Assembly: GCA_947589365.1 (NCBI GenBank)
Contig: CANQAJ010000006.1
Location: 1 to 44,045, forward strand
DNA: 44,045 nucleotides
DNA from: an uncultured Clostridia bacterium
GTDB lineage: Bacteria; Bacillota; Clostridia; Oscillospirales; Acutalibacteraceae
Direction: 5' to 3'
The notes under the pieces were generated by a model. The model had not been told where the DNA came from. It ran no database searches and worked only from the letters and a program-made list of their open reading frames with translations. Shown in pieces: positions 18,484 through 26,700 of the stretch. Made by a program: the position numbers and the translations under genes. The stretch's first letter is position 1; each line of letters begins with the position of its first letter.

Positions 18484-18736
18484 TATTAGCGTTACCGTTG
18501 TGTCACCGTCTATAAGATGTTTGTATTTAAGACCGGTTTGTTAATATGCCTGTGTCGGTAATTTTATAGAGAGAAATTATTTATAAATATCAGGGCGGGT
18601 TAACGGAACGTATTGATGTGACGGATAAGCAGTATTTCCGGTTAATTTTGTGTTTTTAAAGGTAATGAAAAAAGCACACGAATACTGCCCGAAAAAATAT
18701 GGCAATTAAAAAATTACCCTGAAGGATGTGAGCTGA
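18484..18736 (+). promoter_or_regulatory. Long 5' leader of locus B with alternative pairings
   Basis: The transcript from the promoter at 18448 would carry about 250 nt of non-coding leader. GCAGTATT (18629-18636) is complementary to AATACTGC (18681-18688), and the loop between them contains GGTAAT (18661-18666), which is complementary to ATTACC (18713-18718) just before the rfbG start region. The two pairings could compete, as in attenuators or antitermination leaders of long glycan operons. No known riboswitch class is recognised. Structure is inferred by eye. Confidence 0.35.
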
Positions 18737-19792
18737 TTGGCAGACTTCGATATATCTTTTTATAGGAATAAAAAAGTACTTGTAACAGGACATACCGGGT
18801 TTAAGGGATCATGGCTGTGTAAAATACTTACTGATGCGGGTGCTGATGTGACAGGGTATTCGCTTGAACCGCCTACGGATCCGTCACTGTTTGAAATTGC
18901 GGAAATAGGACGGGATATACATTCCGTAATTGGGGATATAAGGGATTACAGTACTTTGAAAAAAGCCTTCGATGAAGCACAGCCGGAGATGGTATTTCAT
19001 CTTGCGGCACAGCCTATTGTAAGAAACAGCTATAAGGATCCCGGATATACATATGAAACGAATGTTATGGGTACAGTTAATATTCTTGAATGTGTGAGAA
19101 ATAGTTCATGTGTCAAATCATTTTTGAATGTTACGACCGATAAGGTTTATTTTAATAAAGAATGGGTGTGGGGATATCGTGAAGACGAAAAATTGGATGG
19201 TTATGATCCATACTCAAATTCAAAATCATGTTCGGAGCTTGTAACACATAGCTATAAGGACAGTTTTTTTTCGGACGGGAGAGCTGCAATATCGACTGCA
19301 CGGGCAGGTAATGTCATAGGTGGAGGGGATTTTGCAGACTACAGGATAATACCTGATTGTATAAGAGCAGTACAGAGAAATGATGATATTATGGTAAGGA
19401 ATCCACTTTCAATAAGACCGTATCAGCACGTACTGGAATCTTTATATGTGTATCTTATGATAGCGGCAGCACAATATGAGAATATAAAATATGCAGGATG
19501 CTATAACGTCGGTCCTGACGATAGGGATTGTTGTGAAACAGGTGCTTTGGTTGACTTATTTTTGAGGTACTGGGGCAGTGGTCAGAAACGTATTGACTGC
19601 TGTGACGAAGGTCCTCATGAGGCTAATGTATTAAAACTTGATTGTTCTTTGCTGAAAAACACTTTCGCTTGGTCCCCGAGGTGGAATATTGAGAAGGCAG
19701 TCGAAAAGGTTGTGGAGTGGAGTAAATGCTGGTTAAATCACGGTGACGTGAGAGTGTGTATGGATAGGCAGATTGATGAGTTTTTTGCATAA
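18737..19792 (+). CDS. rfbG: CDP-glucose 4,6-dehydratase
   Basis: The enzyme converts CDP-glucose to CDP-4-keto-6-deoxyglucose, the first committed step to CDP-3,6-dideoxyhexoses. The 351-residue SDR has GHTGFKGSW at 18-26 (the RfbG-type variant of the Gly-rich motif), the dehydratase triad segment TTDKVY (133-138) and the YxxxK pair Tyr159/Lys163 in PYSNSKSCSEL. The start is TTG at 18737 with AAGGA (18722-18726) ten bases upstream; no ATG is available before the fold. It is the first gene of locus B. The partner that makes CDP-glucose (RfbF, glucose-1-phosphate cytidylyltransferase) is normally adjacent but is not found anywhere in this window, so the substrate must come from a gene elsewhere. 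Confidence 0.92.
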   Translation: MADFDISFYRNKKVLVTGHTGFKGSWLCKILTDAGADVTGYSLEPPTDPSLFEIAEIGRDIHSVIGDIRDYSTLKKAFDEAQPEMVFHLAAQPIVRNSYKDPGYTYETNVMGTVNILECVRNSSCVKSFLNVTTDKVYFNKEWVWGYREDEKLDGYDPYSNSKSCSELVTHSYKDSFFSDGRAAISTARAGNVIGGGDFADYRIIPDCIRAVQRNDDIMVRNPLSIRPYQHVLESLYVYLMIAAAQYENIKYAGCYNVGPDDRDCCETGALVDLFLRYWGSGQKRIDCCDEGPHEANVLKLDCSLLKNTFAWSPRWNIEKAVEKVVEWSKCWLNHGDVRVCMDRQIDEFFA

Positions 19793-19849
19793 AGACGTGT
19801 GTTTGGGTACTTTCGTAAAATGAGTTTATGATTATGGGAGATTATATGA

Positions 19850-21193
19850 ATGGAAAATCGTGAAAATGAGGAACAGGCAAGGAATAAAATTAAGGAATTG
19901 GTATCTGAATACTATCACAATTTTAAAAGCGAAAATCGGAAATTTAAGCCCGGAGATCGTATAAATTATGCAGCTCGTGTTTTTGATGAAAAGGAAATGT
20001 GCAGTCTGACGGATGCAATGCTGGACTTCTGGCTTACAACAGGGAGATTTTCCGCACAGTTTGAGAAAGAGTTTGCTGAGTGGATCGGTGTCAGATATGC
20101 CCACCTTGTAAACAGCGGTTCGTCGGCAAATCTGATTGCTTTTTCTGTTCTTACATCCCCTGAGCTTGGTGACAGACAAATAAAGAGGGGCGATGAAGTT
20201 ATAACCGTTTCCTGCGGATTTCCCACAACAATAGCACCTATTATTCAATACGGAGCAGTTCCTGTATTTACGGACATTACAATTCCTCAGTATAACATAG
20301 ATGTAACCAAGCTCGAAGCTGCATTGAGCCGGAAAACCAAAGCTGTTATGGTTGCACATACTCTGGGAAATCCTTTCGATCTTAAAAGTGTGGCAGATTT
20401 TTGTCATAGGAATAATTTATGGCTTATAGAGGATAATTGTGATGCTTTAGGGGCGGAATATACAATTAATAATGAAACAAGATTTACCGGTACATGGGGT
20501 GATATAGGAACGTCAAGCTTTTATCCTCCGCATCATATGACCATGGGCGAAGGCGGCTGCGTATATACAAATAATTCCCTACTCAGCAATTTGATAATTT
20601 CTTATCGTGATTGGGGACGTGACTGTGTATGCCCATCGGGGCAGGATAATTTTTGCGGTCACCGATTTGACGGACAGTATGGTAAGCTTCCTGTAGGTTA
20701 CGATCATAAATACATTTACAGCCACTTTGGATATAATCTTAAAATTACGGATTTGCAGGCAGCTATTGGTGTTGAACAGTTAAAAAAGCTCCCGGATTTC
20801 ATCAGGCTCCGACGACATAATTGGAATAGGCTATACTCTGCTTTGGAATGTCAGGCAGATAAAATAATTTTACCCGAACCTGCGGAAAACAGCAATCCGT
20901 CGTGGTTTGGTTTTCTCATATCTGTAAGACCGGAAAAGGGTTTGAACAGAAACAGCGTGGTTGGTTTTATAGAGGAGCATAATATACAGACACGGTTATT
21001 GTTCGGCGGCAATCTTATAAAACATCCGTGTTTTGACAAGATATACGCAACAGATGCATATCGTGTTGTCGGTACTCTTGATAATACGGAATTTGTAATG
21101 GATAATGCCTTCTGGGTTGGTGTATATCCCGGTATGACGGATGAAATTATTGATTATGCGGCGGATGTAATTATTAAGGCATTAAATAATTGA
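19850..21193 (+). CDS. rfbH: CDP-4-keto-6-deoxy-D-glucose 3-dehydratase (RfbH/E1)
   Basis: This pyridoxamine-phosphate and [2Fe-2S]-dependent enzyme removes the C3 hydroxyl of CDP-4-keto-6-deoxyglucose, giving the 3,6-dideoxy intermediate. The 447-residue protein has the aminotransferase fold but a histidine (His228 in FYPPHHMTMGEGG) where aminotransferases have the PLP lysine, the family hallmark. The cysteines of the iron-sulfur site are present as C-x-C-x7-C (Cys259, Cys261, Cys269), with an upstream Cys197 in EDNCDALG. Full length and a GGGAG site support the ATG at 19850. The electron-donating reductase (RfbI/E3) usually paired with E1 is not in the window. The gene follows rfbG by 57 bases and leads into a YerE-like gene. 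Confidence 0.94.
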   Translation: MENRENEEQARNKIKELVSEYYHNFKSENRKFKPGDRINYAARVFDEKEMCSLTDAMLDFWLTTGRFSAQFEKEFAEWIGVRYAHLVNSGSSANLIAFSVLTSPELGDRQIKRGDEVITVSCGFPTTIAPIIQYGAVPVFTDITIPQYNIDVTKLEAALSRKTKAVMVAHTLGNPFDLKSVADFCHRNNLWLIEDNCDALGAEYTINNETRFTGTWGDIGTSSFYPPHHMTMGEGGCVYTNNSLLSNLIISYRDWGRDCVCPSGQDNFCGHRFDGQYGKLPVGYDHKYIYSHFGYNLKITDLQAAIGVEQLKKLPDFIRLRRHNWNRLYSALECQADKIILPEPAENSNPSWFGFLISVRPEKGLNRNSVVGFIEEHNIQTRLLFGGNLIKHPCFDKIYATDAYRVVGTLDNTEFVMDNAFWVGVYPGMTDEIIDYAADVIIKALNN

Positions 21194-21221
21194 AAGATAA
21201 CATTAAAGGTCGGATTCATAA

Positions 21222-23048
21222 ATGAAACAAAGACTTGCTGATTATATTGCGGATTTTCTTGTTGAACATGGTGTAACAGATTGTTTTAGTGTTGTCGGAG
21301 GCGGTGCGATGCACCTTAATGATGCTTTTGGGCATAAGGCGGGACTGAAAGTTACATATAATCATCATGAACAGGCATGTGCTATGGCGGCGGAGGCCTA
21401 TGCCCGTCTGGATAACAGAATAGCTGCTGTTTGCGTAACAACAGGACCCGGCGGAACCAATGCCCTGACAGGTGTTGTCGGCGGTTGGCTGGATTCTATC
21501 CCTATGTTTATTATCAGCGGACAGGTAAGGTATGATACAACATCAAGATATGCACTCAGCTATACCAAGATACCGCTTCGCTCAATGGGTGATCAGGAAT
21601 ATGATATAGTAAAATCGGCAGCACCTATGACAAAGTATGCAGTGATGGTAGAGGATCCCCAGCAGATACGTTATATATTGGAAAAAGCATGGCATCTGGC
21701 TACGACAGGCAGACCGGGACCGGTATGGATAGATGTACCTGTTGATTATCAGGGATGTTTTATAGAAACCGATGATCTCACGGCTTATGATTCATCGGAG
21801 GATGATGCTGATTTGCCACCGCCGGTCGATGATTATACATTACGGACAGTAATAGACAAAATAAAAACTGCAAAACGCCCTGTTTTTCATGCAGGATATG
21901 GCATACGTCTTTCGGGCGGGTATAATATATTTCGTTCGGTTGCCGAAAAATTAAATATACCTGTTGTAACATATTGGAACGCTGTTGATCTGATAGAGGA
22001 TGAACATCCGCTTTACTGCGGCAGAGCAGGAAATATGGGTGATCGTGCAGGAAATTGGGCTATACAGAATGCCGATCTTATACTGGCTGTCGGAACCAGG
22101 ATTTCAATAAGACAGGTAGGATATAATTGGAAAACATGGGCAAGAGCCGCCGAAGTAATTATGGTAGATATAGATAAGGCGGAAATGAGAAAGCCTACTC
22201 TGCATATAGATATGCCGATTTGGGCAGATGCCAAAGATTTTCTGAAAAGAATGGATGATTGTATAAGCGGGCAGGTTCACAGTGGAGAAGAATGGATAAG
22301 TATTTGTCGTGGCTGGAAAGAAAACTACCCTGTAGTTCGGCAGGCCTACTATGATGAAAGCAGACCGGAGGTCAATGTATACGCTTTTGTGAGATATCTT
22401 AGCAGCAAACTTCCGGAGAACAGTCTGACAGCGGTTTCAAACGGAGCCTGTTGTGTTGTCGGCAGTCAGGCCTATGTTATCAAAAAAGGAAGCCGAATGG
22501 CAAATAACAGTGCAATTGCAAGCATGGGATATGGTTTGCCCGCAGCAATCGGTACCTGTCTGGGAGGAGGACGAAGAAGTACAATTTGCCTTGAAGGTGA
22601 CGGAAGTATAATGATGAATCTGCAAGAATTGCAGACTATTATTACCAATAACTTACCTATAAAAATATTTTTAATCAATAATAACGGATATCATTCTATT
22701 CGTATAACTCAAACAAATTTATTTGGTGATCACAGTAGGGTAGGAATAGGACCAGAATCGGGAGATCTGTCATTTCCCGAATTTTCAAAAATAGCTGATG
22801 CATTCGGATACAAATACTTTTCGGCACACAATAACAGGGAAATGAAAGAAGTGGTCGATAAAGTTATTGATATGGACGGACCACTGTTTGCAGAGATATT
22901 TACAGATACACAACAGGTATGGGAACCTAAGAGCAGCACGAAGAAACTGCCTGACGGAACGCTGGTTAGTCCGCCGTTGGAGGATATGGCTCCTTTTTTG
23001 GCGAGAGAAGAACTGGAAAGAAATATGTTTATACCTTTAGTAGAGTAA
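21222..23048 (+). CDS. ThDP-dependent carboligase, acetolactate-synthase fold (YerE-like)
   Basis: The 608-residue protein has the three-domain ThDP enzyme layout: a PYR domain with the cofactor-activating Glu50 in NHHEQACAMAAEAYAR, a central domain (about 195-340) and a PP domain with the ThDP motif GDGSIMMNLQEL to NNNGY (about 453-485). It resembles acetolactate synthase, but the context does not: it follows rfbG and rfbH directly. In Yersinia the enzyme YerE at this position decarboxylates pyruvate and adds the two-carbon unit to C4 of CDP-4-keto-3,6-dideoxyglucose, giving a branched sugar. The same reaction type is inferred here; the exact acyl donor is uncertain because an aldolase gene follows. 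No small regulatory ALS subunit or branched-chain amino acid gene is nearby. Confidence 0.83.
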   Translation: MKQRLADYIADFLVEHGVTDCFSVVGGGAMHLNDAFGHKAGLKVTYNHHEQACAMAAEAYARLDNRIAAVCVTTGPGGTNALTGVVGGWLDSIPMFIISGQVRYDTTSRYALSYTKIPLRSMGDQEYDIVKSAAPMTKYAVMVEDPQQIRYILEKAWHLATTGRPGPVWIDVPVDYQGCFIETDDLTAYDSSEDDADLPPPVDDYTLRTVIDKIKTAKRPVFHAGYGIRLSGGYNIFRSVAEKLNIPVVTYWNAVDLIEDEHPLYCGRAGNMGDRAGNWAIQNADLILAVGTRISIRQVGYNWKTWARAAEVIMVDIDKAEMRKPTLHIDMPIWADAKDFLKRMDDCISGQVHSGEEWISICRGWKENYPVVRQAYYDESRPEVNVYAFVRYLSSKLPENSLTAVSNGACCVVGSQAYVIKKGSRMANNSAIASMGYGLPAAIGTCLGGGRRSTICLEGDGSIMMNLQELQTIITNNLPIKIFLINNNGYHSIRITQTNLFGDHSRVGIGPESGDLSFPEFSKIADAFGYKYFSAHNNREMKEVVDKVIDMDGPLFAEIFTDTQQVWEPKSSTKKLPDGTLVSPPLEDMAPFLAREELERNMFIPLVE

Positions 23049-23078
23049 TATGACATAATTTCGGGAGGTAAATAAGCT

Positions 23079-24659
23079 GTGGGTAAAGTATATATTTTAG
23101 ACTGCACATTGCGTGACGGCGGTTATATAAATGATTGGGATTTCGGAGAAAAGAATATAAGAGGATTCAGCAGGAAAATTGCTCAGACCGGGATAGAAAT
23201 ATATGAGGTTGGATTTATCAGAGGCAATACTTATGATCCGGACAAATCAATTTTTCCCGATACGGAGTCATTTAAAAATGTTATACAACCTAAAGCTGAC
23301 GGTATGCTGTATGTAGGGATGCTTGACTTAAATAACCCGGTACCGATAGAAAGAATTTCTCCGTATGACGGAAAATCTATTGATGGTATCCGTGTGATAT
23401 TTAAAAAGGATAAAATTATTCAAGCTTATGAGTATTGTAAAAAAATTCAGGAGCTGGGCTACTTCGTATCAGTTAATTTTGTCGGAACAGATTTATATAC
23501 AGATAAGGAATTTATTGAAGGTATCGAAAAATTCAATAAATTAAACCCCTTTGCTGTTTCAATTGTTGACAGTTTCGGAGTTATAAAGCGTAAGCAATTT
23601 TTAAGGCTGGTTTACTTAGCAGACAATAATCTTGCTCCGGGAATAGCTCTTGCTTACCATTCACACAATAATCTTCAACAGGCATTAGGTAATGCGGAAA
23701 CACTTGTAGAGATGAACCTCAAGCGTGATATTGTTATAGATGCCTGTGTTTTTGGCATGGGCAGAGGTGCGGGCAACCTGAATCTTGAGCTTTTTGCAGA
23801 ATATATGAATGAAAATTATGATACAAATTACAAGATTGAACCCATGTTGGAGATAATTGATGAATATTTGAATGATATATACAAGACAAAATTCTGGGGA
23901 TATTCATTGCCCTTATATCTATCCGCCTCTATCGGATGCCACCCTGATTATGCTATTTACTTTGCAGAAAAGAAAACCTTGACTGTAAAAGCCTTTAGTG
24001 AGCTGTTAATGGAAGTACCGAAACAAGAAAAAATAAAATTCAATACGGAAACAGCGGAAAAATATTATTGCAGATATCAAAAAAACTACATAGATGACAG
24101 AAGTACGGTAGCTCAATTAAAGAATGAATTTACCGGAAAGGATATTATTATGCTGGCACCCGGCAGCAGCCTTTCAAAATATTCAAATAAGATTACGAAT
24201 GAATGTAAGAAAAAGAATACAGTTGTAATATCCGTTAATTTCTGTGCGGATAAGTTTTCACCCGATTACATATTCAGCAGCAATGCAGGACGGTATATAA
24301 AAATCAGGGATGATATCAATGTAGGACGGATTATTACATCAAATATTCATGTAAGAAAAGACAAGGCGGCATATGTGGTTAATTTCTCAAGCTATGCTTC
24401 ACAAAATTCGGAAATTACAGATAACTCGGGTCTTATGCTTTTAAGGCTGCTTGCGGCGGCAGGAATAAGGGAAGTTAAAATTGCAGGAATGGATGGTTAT
24501 TCGCTGTATAAAAATAATGATTATTATGACGAACGGCTTGAATTTGATTTTTCAAGACAGGCTGAAAAGAGAAATGCACTTATTTCTGCTGAAATTTCAC
24601 AAATAAGCAAGATGCTGAGATTGGATTTTATTACACCAACCTGTTATAATTTTTGTTGA
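23079..24659 (+). CDS. Two-domain protein: DRE-TIM aldolase fused to MptE/DUF115-like domain
   Basis: Residues 1-310 are an HMGL-like/DRE-TIM metallo-aldolase: DCTLRDGGYINDW (8-20), with the Arg-Asp of the motif, and metal-binding AYHSHNN (His194/His196), plus FGMGRGAGN near 225-233. This resembles 4-hydroxy-2-oxovalerate aldolase, which splits a hydroxy-keto acid into pyruvate and an aldehyde. Residues about 350-526 form a second domain: GKDIIMLAPGSSL, ISVNF, PDYIFSSN and IAGMDGYS recall the DUF115/6-hydroxymethylpterin pyrophosphokinase MptE-like fold of glycan loci. GTG start at 23079 with GGGAGG upstream. Its position after the ThDP carboligase suggests it makes or extends the 2-keto donor or side chain of a branched sugar. 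The function of the C-terminal domain is unknown. Same-frame codons stay open for 35 residues past the stop, probably by chance. Confidence 0.78.
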   Translation: MGKVYILDCTLRDGGYINDWDFGEKNIRGFSRKIAQTGIEIYEVGFIRGNTYDPDKSIFPDTESFKNVIQPKADGMLYVGMLDLNNPVPIERISPYDGKSIDGIRVIFKKDKIIQAYEYCKKIQELGYFVSVNFVGTDLYTDKEFIEGIEKFNKLNPFAVSIVDSFGVIKRKQFLRLVYLADNNLAPGIALAYHSHNNLQQALGNAETLVEMNLKRDIVIDACVFGMGRGAGNLNLELFAEYMNENYDTNYKIEPMLEIIDEYLNDIYKTKFWGYSLPLYLSASIGCHPDYAIYFAEKKTLTVKAFSELLMEVPKQEKIKFNTETAEKYYCRYQKNYIDDRSTVAQLKNEFTGKDIIMLAPGSSLSKYSNKITNECKKKNTVVISVNFCADKFSPDYIFSSNAGRYIKIRDDINVGRIITSNIHVRKDKAAYVVNFSSYASQNSEITDNSGLMLLRLLAAAGIREVKIAGMDGYSLYKNNDYYDERLEFDFSRQAEKRNALISAEISQISKMLRLDFITPTCYNFC

Positions 24660-24779
24660 ATTTTTATAATCAGACATGAGCTTCGGAAAAGGTATAGACA
24701 GCACCTGTACCGATCTGATATGAATATACCAATTGAAGATTGTGATATTGAAAGTGTACGGTGTTAAGCGGAGGATGTC

Positions 24780-25700
24780 ATGAAAAGAGCAGTTATAACG
24801 GGTGCAACCGGAACAATAGGTACAGCATTGATCAGAGAGCTTGTATCGTGCGGAACGGAAATACTTGTTCTTGTCAGAAAAAAGTCAATGCGTATAAGAA
24901 ACATTCCCGAGAATCCATTGATAACGATAAAATACTGTGATTTGGATGTTCTTGGAAATATTGAAAATGATACCGGTAAGAAATATGATGTGTTCTACCA
25001 TTTGGCATGGGATGGTACATACGGAAGCGACAGAAATGATTTGTATTTGCAGAACGGAAATATAAAGTACTCACTTGATGCTGTGGGTGCGGCAAAAAGA
25101 TTTGGATGTCATACATTTATCGGTGCCGGTTCTCAGGCGGAATATGGGAGAGTTAATGGAGTGATTAGACCGGAAACTCCAACGTTTCCCGAAACGGGCT
25201 ACGGTTCCGCAAAGCTTTGTGCCGGACAAATGACAAGGGAATATGCACATCGGATCGGGCTGCGTCATATCTGGGTTCGTATATTGAGCGTATTCGGCTC
25301 TGAAGATAATCCGCAGAGTATGATAATGTCGGCTATCGAAAAATTGAGTAACGGGGAAACTGCAAAATTTACAAAGGGTGAACAAATCTGGGATTATCTG
25401 TATAGTGATGATGCGGCGAGGGCATTCAGACTTTTAGGTGAAAAAGGTATGGACGGAAAGATATATGTGCTCGGAAGCGGGAACGCAAGACCGCTTGCGG
25501 AGTATATAAAAGATATAGGTGATATGCTTTCCGGATGCGGAAGGATAGAACTCGGTGCTATTCCTTATGCTCCCAAACAGGTAATGTGCCTTACGGCGGA
25601 TATATCGGAACTGTCAAATGATACCGGATTTAAACCCGAATATACATTCAAGCAGGGATTATCCCGGATTTTTCATGATAAGGGGATCGAGTTGCAGTGA
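24780..25700 (+). CDS. NAD(P)-dependent SDR reductase/epimerase for the branched or dideoxy sugar
   Basis: This 306-residue extended SDR has GATGTIG (8-14) and the YxxxK pair Tyr141/Lys145 in GYGSAKLCAG, with AGSQAEYG supplying the catalytic Ser/Thr strand. In 3,6-dideoxyhexose loci an SDR at this place reduces the 4-keto group (Abe, RfbJ) or, in yersiniose synthesis, the keto group of the added two-carbon branch (YerF). Here it follows the carboligase and aldolase, so a YerF-like role is favoured but not proven. GGAGG sits six bases before the ATG. The stop overlaps the GTG start of the GT8 gene by four bases, showing tight coupling to sugar transfer. Confidence 0.82.
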   Translation: MKRAVITGATGTIGTALIRELVSCGTEILVLVRKKSMRIRNIPENPLITIKYCDLDVLGNIENDTGKKYDVFYHLAWDGTYGSDRNDLYLQNGNIKYSLDAVGAAKRFGCHTFIGAGSQAEYGRVNGVIRPETPTFPETGYGSAKLCAGQMTREYAHRIGLRHIWVRILSVFGSEDNPQSMIMSAIEKLSNGETAKFTKGEQIWDYLYSDDAARAFRLLGEKGMDGKIYVLGSGNARPLAEYIKDIGDMLSGCGRIELGAIPYAPKQVMCLTADISELSNDTGFKPEYTFKQGLSRIFHDKGIELQ

Positions 25701-26683
25701 ACGTGTTCTATTTTTCCAGCGATATGTTTGTTAGTACAGCAGCTGTTTCAATTGTTTCTTTAATGGAAAATAACAAATCGTTTGAAAGTATTCACTTTTA
25801 TGTCGTAGATGACGGCATAACAAATGAAAACAAAATAAAGCTTATAAATATGGTCAGTAAATATAAACGGGAAATTGATTTTATTCAGGCACCTGATCCT
25901 TCAAAAGTATTCAGATTTCCGTTTAAAGACAGATATCAGATTGGACATTCATATGTCAGAATGTGTATAGGCACTCTGTTGCCGCAGTCCGTTGAACGTG
26001 TTTTGTGTTTAGACAGCGATACATTGATATCGGGTGATTTGACCGAGTTGTGGAATAGGGATATTGGTGATAATATACTCGCAGGTGTGTCGGATTGTGT
26101 TAATCTGAGGGCATACAGAAAAAGGTTTTATTTGCAGGATGATGAAGTATATTGTAACGCAGGTGTTTTCCTTGTGGATCTGAAAAAATGGAGAGATAAC
26201 AAGATTGAGGAAAGAATAACCGATGTCATACACAGACAGAACGGCAATGTGTTTTTCTTTGAGCAGACCGTTATAAATTATGTATGCAGGGGCAGGATAT
26301 ACAGCTTACCTCCGAAATATAATGTATACACACTGTTTTATGCTTTTGATTATAAGAATTTGATACGTTGGAGAAAGCCAACCCGTTTTTATAAGGAAGA
26401 AGAAATAATTGCAGCAAAGGACAAACCATATATCATACATTTTACACGTAATTTTTATATGTTGAGCAGACCTTGGATGGAAAACTGCGATCATCCCGTA
26501 AGAAATGAATATATCAGATATAAGCAGCTTACACCATGGGAAAGTCCGGAGAAGAATGAAATAACTGTGAAGAAAAGATTTAGATATGGTTTATTTCATA
26601 TGATCCCAAAGTGTATATTGTGTAAGGCAGCAGGATTTCTTTATAATTTTGTACGACCGAAAATGTATTGGAGAAATGATTAA
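25697..26683 (+). CDS. GT8 family glycosyltransferase
   Basis: This 328-residue retaining GT-A enzyme has VDDG near 37-40, the DxD metal site in CLDSDTL (Asp106/Asp108), CNAGVFLVDLKKWR near 153-166, FEQTVINYV and the C-terminal IIHFT with its conserved His. All are landmarks of the LgtC/WaaJ-like GT8 family, which transfers galactose or glucose with retention. The start is GTG at 25697, overlapping the previous stop (GTGA), with AGGGG before it. A C-terminal basic segment may bind the membrane. It is the first of three glycosyltransferases in locus B. Donor not determined by sequence. Confidence 0.9.
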   Translation: MNVFYFSSDMFVSTAAVSIVSLMENNKSFESIHFYVVDDGITNENKIKLINMVSKYKREIDFIQAPDPSKVFRFPFKDRYQIGHSYVRMCIGTLLPQSVERVLCLDSDTLISGDLTELWNRDIGDNILAGVSDCVNLRAYRKRFYLQDDEVYCNAGVFLVDLKKWRDNKIEERITDVIHRQNGNVFFFEQTVINYVCRGRIYSLPPKYNVYTLFYAFDYKNLIRWRKPTRFYKEEEIIAAKDKPYIIHFTRNFYMLSRPWMENCDHPVRNEYIRYKQLTPWESPEKNEITVKKRFRYGLFHMIPKCILCKAAGFLYNFVRPKMYWRND

Positions 26684-26700
26684 ACGGCGGGGAGTATTTT

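Noticed and set aside
21222..23048. Acetolactate synthase for branched-chain amino acids
   Set aside because: No ilvN, ilvC or leu genes nearby; direct neighbours are rfbG, rfbH, an aldolase and an SDR, so a YerE-like sugar role is favoured.
24660..24764. Same-frame extension of the aldolase fusion past its TGA
   Set aside because: Open for 35 codons with reasonable residues, but short, without similarity I recognise, and the stop lies at a natural end of the C-terminal domain; recoding is not supported.
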